From Acidobacteriota bacterium (lineage in GTDB: Bacteria > Acidobacteriota > Terriglobia > UBA7540), in the NCBI GenBank assembly GCA_021787735.1, contig JAJYLL010000051.1, positions 1-32,642 of the forward strand: DNA of 32,642 nt. The letters run 5' to 3'. A program made the position numbers and the translations under genes. The notes beneath the pieces are model-generated. The model did no database searches and was not told the DNA's origin. It saw only the letters and a program-made list of their open reading frames with translations. The first letter of the stretch is position 1, and every line of letters starts with the position of its first letter. Of the stretch, positions 26,581 to 32,642 are shown one piece after another.

Positions 26581-27762
26581 ATGGCAGACAACGGACATGC
26601 CGAAGAATTGCGGGTTGATTTTTCTGACAACATGCGGCGCGGCGCCAAAATCAAGGTATTAGGAGTGGGTGGTGGCGGCGGAAACGCCGTAAATCGCATG
26701 ATTGCGGCCAATGTTGAAGGTGTGGAATTCATGGTAGCGAACACCGACCTGCAGGCCCTTGAAATGTCAAAGGCTCCGCTCAAGATCCAGTTGGGAGCGA
26801 AACTGACTAAAGGGCTTGGAGCAGGTGCTAATCCTGATATTGGCCGTGCTGCCGCGCTTGAAGATACTGACAAAATCGTGGAGGCCCTCGAGGGGGCGGA
26901 CATGGTGTTTGTCACCGCTGGCCTTGGCGGAGGTACCGGTACGGGCGGTGCTCCCATTGTTGCAAGCCTGGCGCGGGAACTAGGAGCACTGACCGTTGGG
27001 GTCGTGACAAAGCCCTTTGCTTTTGAGGGACGCCGCAGAATGACCCATGCTGAATACGGGCTGTCTGAATTGAGCCAAGCAGTGGATACGGTGATCTGCA
27101 TTCCCAATGAGCGATTGATGGAATTTGTGGATAAAGGAACCAGTTTCTTTGAGGCGTTCCGAATCGCCGATGATATTCTTCGCCAGGGCGTGCAGGGCAT
27201 TTCAGACATCATCACGATCACCGGCATCATCAACCGAGATTTTGCTGACATCAAGACGATCATGGAAGGCATGGGGTACGCGGTGATGGGCACTGCCATC
27301 GGCCGCGGCGACAATCGTGCCGTTGACGCTACGAACCAGGCGATTGCAAGCCCCTTGCTGGAGGATGCCTCGATCAACGGGGCCCAAGGGATTCTGCTGA
27401 ACATCACAGGATCGAGCTTGCTGACTCTGCACGAGGTCCACGAAGCCTCCACAATTGTCCAGAAAGCAGCCGCAGAAAACGCGAACATCATCTTCGGGGC
27501 GGTCCTCGATGAATCCATGGAAGACGCCGTGAAAGTAACGGTGATTGCTACCGGAATCAAATCTGAGAAGGTTGGCATCAAGCCGATCGCCGGCATTTCG
27601 CCTGCTCTCCGCACGGCGCAGGAGAGCGTGAAACTGCGGCGGGAAAAGCCTTCAGCCAGTTCTGAAGAACCAGCCGTCGAAAAACCGGGACCGCAGATTT
27701 CAGAAGACGACCTGGATGTGCCGGCGTTTATGCGACGCCCGCTTAGGCCCGAGAAAAAGTAA
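26581..27762 (+). CDS. ftsZ: Cell division protein FtsZ
   Basis: Tubulin-like GTPase that forms the Z-ring. [16 protein letters not shown] starts the GTPase domain, the tubulin signature GGGTGTG is at about residues 117-123, and the T7 synergy loop NRDFADI is at about 218-224. A linker of roughly 50 residues leads to the conserved C-terminal peptide [14 protein letters not shown], which binds FtsA. ATG 26581 is preferred (393 residues): GGGAG (26571-26575) is five bases upstream. The in-frame TTG at 26542 would add 13 residues without a site. It is the last gene of the dcw cluster and is followed by a terminator-like hairpin. Confidence 0.98.
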   Translation: MADNGHAEELRVDFSDNMRRGAKIKVLGVGGGGGNAVNRMIAANVEGVEFMVANTDLQALEMSKAPLKIQLGAKLTKGLGAGANPDIGRAAALEDTDKIVEALEGADMVFVTAGLGGGTGTGGAPIVASLARELGALTVGVVTKPFAFEGRRRMTHAEYGLSELSQAVDTVICIPNERLMEFVDKGTSFFEAFRIADDILRQGVQGISDIITITGIINRDFADIKTIMEGMGYAVMGTAIGRGDNRAVDATNQAIASPLLEDASINGAQGILLNITGSSLLTLHEVHEASTIVQKAAAENANIIFGAVLDESMEDAVKVTVIATGIKSEKVGIKPIAGISPALRTAQESVKLRREKPSASSEEPAVEKPGPQISEDDLDVPAFMRRPLRPEKK

Positions 27763-27876
27763 ACTACGGCCGGTCCGCGCAAGGCAGGCGCAACTTCCAA
27801 TGGCCTGCGATTTGGAAATAAAGAGCCGGCGGAGAGCACTGTGGAGGTTTGTCTTTTCCGTTTGCTTCGCCGCGAA

Positions 27877-27917
27877 TTCCAGGCCCACGCCATGGGGCGT
27901 TCAGCCTGGGACTTTTT
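27877..27917 (+). terminator. Rho-independent terminator or attenuator between ftsZ and hpnC
   Basis: An outer stem (CCAGGC 27879-27884 with GCCTGG 27904-27909) encloses an inner stem (ACGCC 27887-27891 with GGCGT 27896-27900, loop ATGG). Five T follow at 27913-27917. It lies 117 bases after ftsZ and ends about seven bases before the hpnC start codon, leaving no space for a promoter in between. Confidence 0.55.
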
Positions 27918-27923
27918 AATCTC

Positions 27924-28865
27924 ATGAAAACTCACTCTTCTGACCTTGAGGCGGCTTATTCGGCGTGCCGCCAGATGGCGCGCCACCACTATGAGAACTT
28001 TCCTGTCGCTTCGCTCCTGGTTCCCCGCGACAAGAGAGACACGCTGGCCGCCATCTATGCTTTTGCCCGTTCGGCCGACGACTTTGCTGATGAGCCCGGG
28101 GTGGAAGGCCGCCTGGAGAAACTGGCGGAGTGGCGACGTAAATTGTACGCGTGCGCTGAGGGTAAAGCTGACCATCCAACCTTTCTGGCGCTCGGCGACA
28201 CCATCCAGAGGCACAGCCTGAGTGTGAGCAATCTTGACAACCTGATCCGCGCGTTCGAAATGGATGTGACCGTCAGCCGCCATCAGAATTTTGAATCTCT
28301 CCTGAATTACAGCACCTGTTCCGCCAACCCGGTGGGGCGCCTGATGATGGAATTGTTCGATCACCGCGACCCGGAGCTTTTCGCGCTGTCGGACAACATC
28401 TGCACCGCGCTGCAACTCACAAATTTCTGGCAGGACGTCCGGATTGATCTCGAACGCGACAGGGTCTACCTGCCGGTCGATGACCTGGCGCGATTCGGCC
28501 TTTCGGTCGACATCCTGAAGCATTGGAAGCTTGAGAACAGCCTGCAGGCGGATTCTGAAATGGAAGAGCGTTGGCGCGGGCTGATGGCGCTTGAGTCGAA
28601 ACGGACATGGGAATTGTTTGAGAAGGGCAAGCCGTTGCCCGAGCGTGTTGTTCCGCAGCTTCGCCGCCAGCTTCGCCTGACGTGGCTGACGGGGACGTCC
28701 ATTCTGGCCCGAATTGAGGCTGTTGACTATGATGTGTTCCAACGCCGTCCCAAGCTGAAGGCATTCGATTTCGTGCGGTTGTATTTCAAGGCCCGGCGCC
28801 CTGTCAGCATTGAAACTGCAGCATGCGGCGAGGATGTTGCCGCCAACGCCGGGCGCAAGCATTGA
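27924..28865 (+). CDS. hpnC: Hydroxysqualene synthase HpnC (squalene/phytoene synthase family)
   Basis: Family member that converts presqualene diphosphate to hydroxysqualene in the HpnCDE route to squalene and hopanoids. RQMARHHYENFPVAS at the N-terminus is typical of HpnC rather than HpnD. The two aspartate-rich motifs are SADDFAD (about residues 51-57) and QDVRIDLERDRVYLP (about 170-184). YSTCSANPVGRL and DNICTALQLTNFWQD also match. ATG 27924 gives 313 residues. The frame extends upstream to a TTG at 27849, but homology begins only after ATG 27924. No clear ribosome binding site is seen, and the terminator-like hairpin lies directly upstream, so expression may be controlled there. hpnE follows after 66 bases. 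Confidence 0.9.
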   Translation: MKTHSSDLEAAYSACRQMARHHYENFPVASLLVPRDKRDTLAAIYAFARSADDFADEPGVEGRLEKLAEWRRKLYACAEGKADHPTFLALGDTIQRHSLSVSNLDNLIRAFEMDVTVSRHQNFESLLNYSTCSANPVGRLMMELFDHRDPELFALSDNICTALQLTNFWQDVRIDLERDRVYLPVDDLARFGLSVDILKHWKLENSLQADSEMEERWRGLMALESKRTWELFEKGKPLPERVVPQLRRQLRLTWLTGTSILARIEAVDYDVFQRRPKLKAFDFVRLYFKARRPVSIETAACGEDVAANAGRKH

Positions 28866-28866
28866 C

Positions 28867-28905
28867 TTGTTATCCGAGGGGGACGTTGAAAAACGCCCCC
28901 GACAA
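28867..28905 (+). repeat. GNRA-loop hairpin between hpnC and hpnE
   Basis: GGGGG-A-CGTT (28878-28887) pairs with AACG-CCCCC (28892-28900): nine base pairs with one bulged A and a GAAA tetraloop. TTGT (28867-28870) and ACAA (28902-28905) could extend it. No T-tract follows, so an RNA stability or processing element is more likely than a terminator. Confidence 0.5.
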
Positions 28906-28931
28906 CATTCCGATAAATCTCCTGATGTTCT

Positions 28932-30275
28932 ATGTCTGATGAGATCCTGATTATTGGCGGCGGACTGGCGGGCCTTGCTGCCGGTGTTGTGCTGACTGAG
29001 GCCGGCCGACGCGTCCGCTTGATCGAGCAGAAACCCTACCTTGGTGGGCGCGCGCGTTCCTTCCGGGATAACGCCACGGGCTCCATTGTCGATAACGGCC
29101 AGCACCTCTTTATGGGCTGCTACCACTACACGCTGAAGTTTTTTGAAACCATCGGCACATCTCAGACGGTCACCTTCGGTCCTCAACTTCACGTGCCTTT
29201 TTTGGATACGGCCACGAAGTTCACTGAACTCCGCTGTCCGGCTTTGCCGTCGCCGTGGCATCTGCTTTCGGGTGTCTTCCTCTCCAACAGTTTTTCGTTT
29301 GGCGAAAAACTGGATGTCCTGCGGATGGGCAGGGCCTTGCGTGCTGCAAAAGGCGCAGCCGGCAAAGCCGATGATCTGGACCATTTCACAGTCGAGGAAT
29401 GGCTTGCCAGCCTGGGCCAGCGGGAAAGTCTGCGCCGCAACTTCTGGGATCTCATCTGCATCGGGGCAATGAATGAAGATCCGAAAATCGCCTCCGCTCG
29501 TCTCTTTAATCGGGTGCTGCGCCTGGCGCTGTTCAACTCTCCGCTCGATTCGCGCCTCGGTATTCCGAACATCGGATTGAGCGACTGTTACACGGGCGCT
29601 GCTGAGCACGCCATTACGGACCGCGGCGGAAGCGTCGAACTTCGCCGCGATGTGCGTGCGTTGCTGGTCGCGAATGGCGAATGCCGCGGTGTCAGACTGG
29701 CTGACGGGACTGCAATCGAGGCTCAAACGGTTTTGAGCACTGTGCCGTGGCACGTGCTTCCAGGACTGCTTCCCGCTGACACGTTCAGCCCGGGAACGTT
29801 CTTCTCGCGCATTCTCAATTTGCGCCAGGCGCCCATCATTTCGCTTTACTTGTGGTTTGACCGTCCTGTAACCCACCTGGAGTTTGTAGGACTGCGCGGT
29901 ACAACCATCCAGTGGCTTTTCAACAAGGGCAAGATTCTCGGCACGGATGAGAATTACCTTTCGCTGGTTCTGAGCGGTGCTCACGATCATGTTACCCGTT
30001 CCAAGGAGGAGTTGCGGGAAGTTGCGCTCCAGGAACTAGGAAGTTTGCTGCCGGGGATGGCCGGGGCCCGGCTGACTCATTCACTGGTGATCAAAGAGCG
30101 ATTTGCCACCTTCTCGCCTTGCGTGGGGGTTGACGCTTTCCGCCCGCCAGCCGTGACACCCGTTCGAGGGCTTTATCTTGCGGGGGACTGGACTGACACC
30201 GGCCTGCCTGCAACTATCGAAGGCGCCGTGCGAAGCGGCTATACTGCTGCGGAAGCCATACTTCATTCCAACTGA
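28932..30275 (+). CDS. hpnE: Hydroxysqualene dehydroxylase HpnE (FAD-dependent)
   Basis: FAD-dependent amine-oxidase/desaturase-like protein that removes the hydroxyl group from hydroxysqualene to give squalene. The N-terminal dinucleotide fold is ILIIGGGLAGLAAG with LIEQKPYLGGRARS (about residues 5-42), followed by VDNGQHLFMGCY, typical of the squalene-associated desaturases. FNSPLDSRLGIPN in the middle and the C-terminal GLYLAGDWTDTGLPATIEGAVRSG (read in parts; second FAD motif) complete the family pattern. The length (447) is normal. The ATG at 28932 has only a weak ribosome binding site. The gene pairs with hpnC and converges on glyA, with three bases between stops. Confidence 0.92.
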   Translation: MSDEILIIGGGLAGLAAGVVLTEAGRRVRLIEQKPYLGGRARSFRDNATGSIVDNGQHLFMGCYHYTLKFFETIGTSQTVTFGPQLHVPFLDTATKFTELRCPALPSPWHLLSGVFLSNSFSFGEKLDVLRMGRALRAAKGAAGKADDLDHFTVEEWLASLGQRESLRRNFWDLICIGAMNEDPKIASARLFNRVLRLALFNSPLDSRLGIPNIGLSDCYTGAAEHAITDRGGSVELRRDVRALLVANGECRGVRLADGTAIEAQTVLSTVPWHVLPGLLPADTFSPGTFFSRILNLRQAPIISLYLWFDRPVTHLEFVGLRGTTIQWLFNKGKILGTDENYLSLVLSGAHDHVTRSKEELREVALQELGSLLPGMAGARLTHSLVIKERFATFSPCVGVDAFRPPAVTPVRGLYLAGDWTDTGLPATIEGAVRSGYTAAEAILHSN

Positions 30276-30278
30276 GGA

Positions 30279-31562
30279 TTACGCCTGGCCGGCGGCTGCG
30301 GCCTGGCGCCTCTCGTAGAGAGGGAACTCCTCCGTCAGCGCGGTCACTTCCTTACGGACGCGCGCCAGCAGAGTTTCATTTTCCAGATCGCCCAGAACTT
30401 CGGCAATCCAGCCGCCGATCTTGCGCATCTCGGCTTCCTTCATGCCACGCGTGGTGACCGCGGGCGTTCCCACCCGGATTCCGCTGGCCACCATGGGAGG
30501 GTTGGGATCGAACGGAATGGCGTTTTTGTTGACGGTGATGCCGGCGTGCTCCAGGGCTTTTTCGGCCTGTTTGCCGGTGACGTTCTTTGAGAAAACGTCC
30601 ACCAGCATCAGGTGATTGTCCGTTCCGCCGGAGACGATGCGGAATCCTTTGGTAGCGATGGTCTCGCACAGCACGCGGGCGTTTTCAACAATCTGTTTCT
30701 GATACTCGCGAAAGGCTGGCTGCAGCGCTTCGTGGAAGCAGACCGCCTTGGCGGCGATCACGTGCATCAAAGGGCCCCCCTGAATACCGGGAAAGACGGT
30801 CTTGTCGAGTGCCTTGGCGAACTCAGCCTTGCAGAAGGTGGCGCCACCCCGCGGCCCGCGCAGCGTCTTGTGGGTGGTCGTAGTGACAAAGTCGGCGTGC
30901 GGGAAGGGGCTGGGGTGCAACCCTGCCGCGACCAGCCCTGCGATATGCGCCATATCCACCATCAGCAGCGCACCAGATCTCTTGGCAATCTGGCCGAAGC
31001 GGGAAAAATCAATAATCCGCGGGTAAGCGCTGGCGCCGGCGACGATCAGTTTCGGCTTGTGATCCATTGCCAACTGCTCGAGTTCGCCGTAGTCGATGGT
31101 CTCTGTCTCTTTTTTCACGCCGTAAGGAATAATGTTGTACATCTTGCCGGAGAAATTCAGAGGGTGTCCGTGCGTCAGGTGCCCGCCGTGCGCCAGGTTC
31201 ATGCCCAGCAAAGTGTCACCCGGACTGAGGACGGTCATGTAAACTGCCTGGTTGGCCTGTGCGCCGGAGTGAGGCTGGACGTTTACATGGTCGGCATTGA
31301 ACAACTTCTTGGCGCGCTCAATGGCCAGCGTTTCTGCCACGTCCACAAACTCGCAGCCGCCGTAGTAGCGTTTGCCCGGCAGGCCTTCGGCGTACTTGTT
31401 GGTCAGCACGGAGCCGAGCGCCTCGAGCACCGCTTCGCTTACAAAATTCTCTGAGGCGATCAGTTCAAGCGTTCCGGCCTGACGACCGACCTCGCGGCCA
31501 ATGGCCTGCGCTACCTCCGGGTCAACTTCGCTGAGGGGACGGGTCCGGGAAATCTGGGTCAT
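30279..31562 (-). CDS. glyA: Serine hydroxymethyltransferase
   Basis: PLP enzyme that interconverts serine and glycine with tetrahydrofolate, supplying one-carbon units. [45 protein letters not shown] and the PLP-lysine motif [13 protein letters not shown] (Lys232) are all present, and the length (427) fits (E. coli 417, Lys229). ATG 31562 on the minus strand has GGAGAAG about five bases upstream. A good promoter (TTGCCA, 17 bases, TAGAAT) lies about 75 bases before it. It is transcribed toward hpnE, so the two 3' ends must overlap. No riboswitch (glycine, SAM or THF) can be recognised in the short leader. Confidence 0.97.
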   Translation of the reverse strand: MTQISRTRPLSEVDPEVAQAIGREVGRQAGTLELIASENFVSEAVLEALGSVLTNKYAEGLPGKRYYGGCEFVDVAETLAIERAKKLFNADHVNVQPHSGAQANQAVYMTVLSPGDTLLGMNLAHGGHLTHGHPLNFSGKMYNIIPYGVKKETETIDYGELEQLAMDHKPKLIVAGASAYPRIIDFSRFGQIAKRSGALLMVDMAHIAGLVAAGLHPSPFPHADFVTTTTHKTLRGPRGGATFCKAEFAKALDKTVFPGIQGGPLMHVIAAKAVCFHEALQPAFREYQKQIVENARVLCETIATKGFRIVSGGTDNHLMLVDVFSKNVTGKQAEKALEHAGITVNKNAIPFDPNPPMVASGIRVGTPAVTTRGMKEAEMRKIGGWIAEVLGDLENETLLARVRKEVTALTEEFPLYERRQAAAAGQA

Positions 31563-31640
31563 GGTTTCTTCTCCAGCCTTTTTCGATTTGATTTGCGAGG
31601 CGTCTCTGAATCCTGCGCGAGCTAACTTTCCTGAATGAAC

Positions 31641-31669
31641 ATTCTATCGGAGGCGCACAGGCTTGGCAA
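31641..31669 (-). promoter_or_regulatory. Sigma70-type promoter of glyA
   Basis: On the minus strand, TTGCCA (complement of 31664-31669) and TAGAAT (complement of 31641-31646) are separated by 17 bases. The predicted start near 31634 leaves a leader of about 70 bases. Confidence 0.6.
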
Positions 31670-31694
31670 TTATCACTGGCTCTTCCGGAACTTG

Positions 31695-31719
31695 ATACCG
31701 TTGCTGCGGTATTATACCG
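31695..31719. repeat. Three-copy hexamer array, possible operator upstream of glyA
   Basis: ATACCG (31695-31700), CGGTAT (31707-31712) and ATACCG (31714-31719) form two alternative inverted repeats: one with a 6-base spacer and one with a single central T. They sit just upstream of the glyA -35 element, where a regulator could bind. Confidence 0.45.
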
Positions 31720-32032
31720 GCTTAGCGGAAGACGGTTCTCCGCACCAAATCCCGCGATGGGGGACCAAATCGCGCTCGCGCGTGCGGAGCAACAAGCTGA
31801 ATTCGCCAAGGCCATCTGATGGCGCCGAGGGCCGGACTATGAGAGGCGTGAAGGGCTGCGGCAAGCGGCAGGGGATAGGCTAGTTGCAAGGCCGTTGACT
31901 GATTAAATTGTCTCCGGTTCGATTTTTGCCCATTATTTATTTTCAACAACATGGGCCGTTTCGTTTTTCAAAATAACATCTCTTTTTGTCCCATCTGTCC
32001 CCAAAAGCCAGAAAACTAGCGCCCCTTAGGAG

Positions 32033-32056
32033 GCCCCCCGGCTCTGCCGGGGTGGC
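32033..32056 (+). repeat. Left-end hairpin of the IS element with a bulged T
   Basis: GCC plus CCCCGGC (32033-32042) pairs with GCCGGGG plus GGC (32046-32056), leaving T32053 unpaired and a TCT loop. Subterminal hairpins with an extrahelical T are what TnpA of the well-studied member IS608 recognises. Confidence 0.6.
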
Positions 32057-32076
32057 AGTAGAAGTTTGACATTTGC

Positions 32077-32099
32077 AGGAGTCCATCGCGGAAACTCCT
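32077..32099 (+). repeat. Inverted repeat in the tnpA leader
   Basis: AGGAGT (32077-32082) and ACTCCT (32094-32099) can pair across 11 bases. It lies 40 bases before tnpA and could fold in the mRNA leader. IS200-type elements often carry leader structures that limit transposase expression. Confidence 0.35.
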
Positions 32100-32138
32100 T
32101 AACGTGAGCCGCTGAAGCACACGAAAAGGAGATCCACG

Positions 32139-32567
32139 ATGGACGAGAGAGAAAGCTTAAACCACACGCAGTGGGAGTGCAAATATCACGTGATTTTCAT
32201 CCCGAAATATCGCCGGAAGGCTTTGTACCGGGAGTTGCGGCGGTACTTGGGGGAGGTCTTCCGCCGACTGGCGGAGCAAAAGGAGAGCCGGATTGAGGAA
32301 GGGCATCTGCTGCCCGACCATGTGCACATGATGATTGCGATTCCGCCCAAGTACGCGGTGTCGCAGGTGATCGGGTATATCAAGGGCAAGAGCGCCATCC
32401 ATCTGGCCCGGACCTATGGAGAGAGGAAGAAGAATTTTGTGGGCCAGCATTTTGGGGCACGCGGATTCTTCGTGTCCACTGTAGGCAGAGAGGAAGAAGT
32501 CATTCGGGAATACATTCGCCGGCAAGAGGAAGAGGACAAGCGCCTGGATCAAATGGGGCTTTGGTAA
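32139..32567 (+). CDS. tnpA: IS200/IS605-family Y1 transposase TnpA
   Basis: Small HUH single-strand transposase of 142 residues. The metal-binding HUH motif is His61-Val-His63 in LPDHVHMMIAIP, and the nucleophile is Tyr125 in REYIRRQ, with Gln129 four residues on as in characterised members. N-terminal ECKYHVIFIPKYRRK and KGKSAIHLAR also fit. The protein is full length and its active site is intact, so the element may be mobile. AAGGAG (32126-32131) lies seven bases before ATG 32139. A RAYT-type domesticated transposase associated with REP hairpins is the alternative, but the short C-terminus favours IS200. Confidence 0.95.
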   Translation: MDERESLNHTQWECKYHVIFIPKYRRKALYRELRRYLGEVFRRLAEQKESRIEEGHLLPDHVHMMIAIPPKYAVSQVIGYIKGKSAIHLARTYGERKKNFVGQHFGARGFFVSTVGREEEVIREYIRRQEEEDKRLDQMGLW

Positions 32568-32569
32568 GC

Positions 32570-32638
32570 GGCCACCCTCGGGTGGCCCCAGAACGACGGG
32601 GCCGCGTTAGCGACCCCCAATAGCCGCTTTGAGCGGCT
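32570..32638 (+). repeat. Three consecutive hairpins after tnpA (right-end region)
   Basis: GGCCACCC pairs with GGGTGGCC (32570-32587). GGGG-C-CGC pairs with GCG-A-CCCC (32598-32617, one mismatch). AGCCGCT pairs with AGCGGCT across TTG (32622-32638). The last is the likely right-end recognition hairpin, and the first could stop tnpA transcription. Confidence 0.5.
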
Positions 32639-32642
32639 CACA

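Larger units (their letters stand above)
31563..32138 (-). other. Intergenic region between glyA and the IS200-type element
   Basis: These 576 bases contain the glyA leader and promoter, a hexamer inverted-repeat array (31695-31719), a short palindrome (GCCATC-T-GATGGC, 31811-31823), an AT-richer stretch (about 31900-32025), and then the left end of the IS element. Small ORFs here, such as 31635-31883 on the plus strand, lack a binding site and cross the glyA promoter; I do not call them. Confidence 0.6.
32026..32642 (+). mobile_element. IS200/IS605-type insertion sequence (single tnpA), right end at or near the window edge
   Basis: A lone Y1 transposase gene is flanked by hairpins: one with a bulged T on the left and three in a row on the right. 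No terminal inverted repeats or target duplication are seen, as expected for this family, which moves as single-stranded DNA. A possible target tetramer TTAG (32026-32029) lies directly before the left-end hairpin. Both exact ends are uncertain, and the right end may lie beyond base 32642. No tnpB is present. Confidence 0.65.

Noticed and set aside
25335-29990. 1551-codon minus-strand ORF as a giant protein gene
   Set aside because: It lies fully opposite four well-identified genes and the intergenic gaps, its translation shows no recognisable domain, and codon register explains the lack of stops.
31711-31716. Minus-strand TATAAT as the glyA -10 element
   Set aside because: No fitting -35; the element at 31641-31669 has both hexamers at 17 bases. 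The TATAAT is explained by the hexamer array.
31635-31883. 82-codon plus-strand ORF upstream of the IS element
   Set aside because: It has no binding site, overlaps the glyA promoter and the hexamer array, and has no recognisable domain.
1-32642. CRISPR array, tRNA, rRNA, prophage or defence genes
   Set aside because: None seen: no regularly spaced repeats, no recognisable tRNA or rRNA segments, and all confident genes are housekeeping or metabolic apart from the IS element.

Overview
The window is a chromosomal stretch from a moderately GC-rich bacterium and is dominated by a nearly complete division and cell wall (dcw) cluster. MurE carries the DNPR motif of meso-diaminopimelate-adding enzymes. 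An hpnC-hpnE squalene pair follows ftsZ, FtsI ends in a PASTA domain, and MurD has a long acidic tail. This mix, with glcDEF, acs and a rhomboid protease upstream, fits a didermic soil-type bacterium, and Acidobacteriota is my best guess. That placement is inference; there is no rRNA gene to confirm it.

Layout. 1-1461: the 3' end of an enolase-superfamily gene (o-succinylbenzoate synthase / N-acylamino acid racemase type) overlapping a DMT-family (EamA) transporter. 1509-2219 (minus): a rhomboid intramembrane protease, divergent from the next block. 2465-6635: glcD-glcE-glcF, the three-subunit glycolate (or related 2-hydroxyacid) dehydrogenase. 6822-9582: acetyl-CoA synthetase and a class I SAM methyltransferase. 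9809-27762: the dcw cluster in the order mraZ, rsmH, ftsL, ftsI, an unlisted 45-codon membrane ORF, murE, murF, mraY, murD, ftsW, murG, murC, ftsQ, ftsA, ftsZ. It opens with a textbook sigma70 promoter followed by 10-bp-spaced MraZ-type operator repeats. 27877-27917: a terminator-like hairpin just before hpnC. 27924-30275: hpnC and hpnE, with no hpnD in the window. 30279-31562 (minus): glyA, convergent with hpnE with 3 bp between the stop codons. 32026-32642: an IS200/IS605-type element with one Y1 transposase gene and end hairpins, possibly cut by the window edge.

How the genes work together. MurC, MurD, MurE and MurF build the UDP-MurNAc-pentapeptide. MraY and MurG turn it into lipid II. 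FtsW and FtsI polymerise and cross-link it at the septum, where FtsZ, anchored by FtsA and bridged by FtsQ and FtsL, organises the divisome. murB and ddl are absent from their common place between murC and ftsQ. HpnC and HpnE would feed squalene and hopanoid synthesis if an HpnD exists elsewhere. GlcDEF makes glyoxylate and Acs activates acetate, a plausible two-carbon metabolism block.

Most of the window is conserved housekeeping DNA. I found no clearly new system. The items most worth checking are the small ftsI-murE ORF, the MurD tail, the MraZ operator array, the regulatory hairpins around hpnC, the hexamer array upstream of glyA, and the bulged hairpin at the left end of the IS element.
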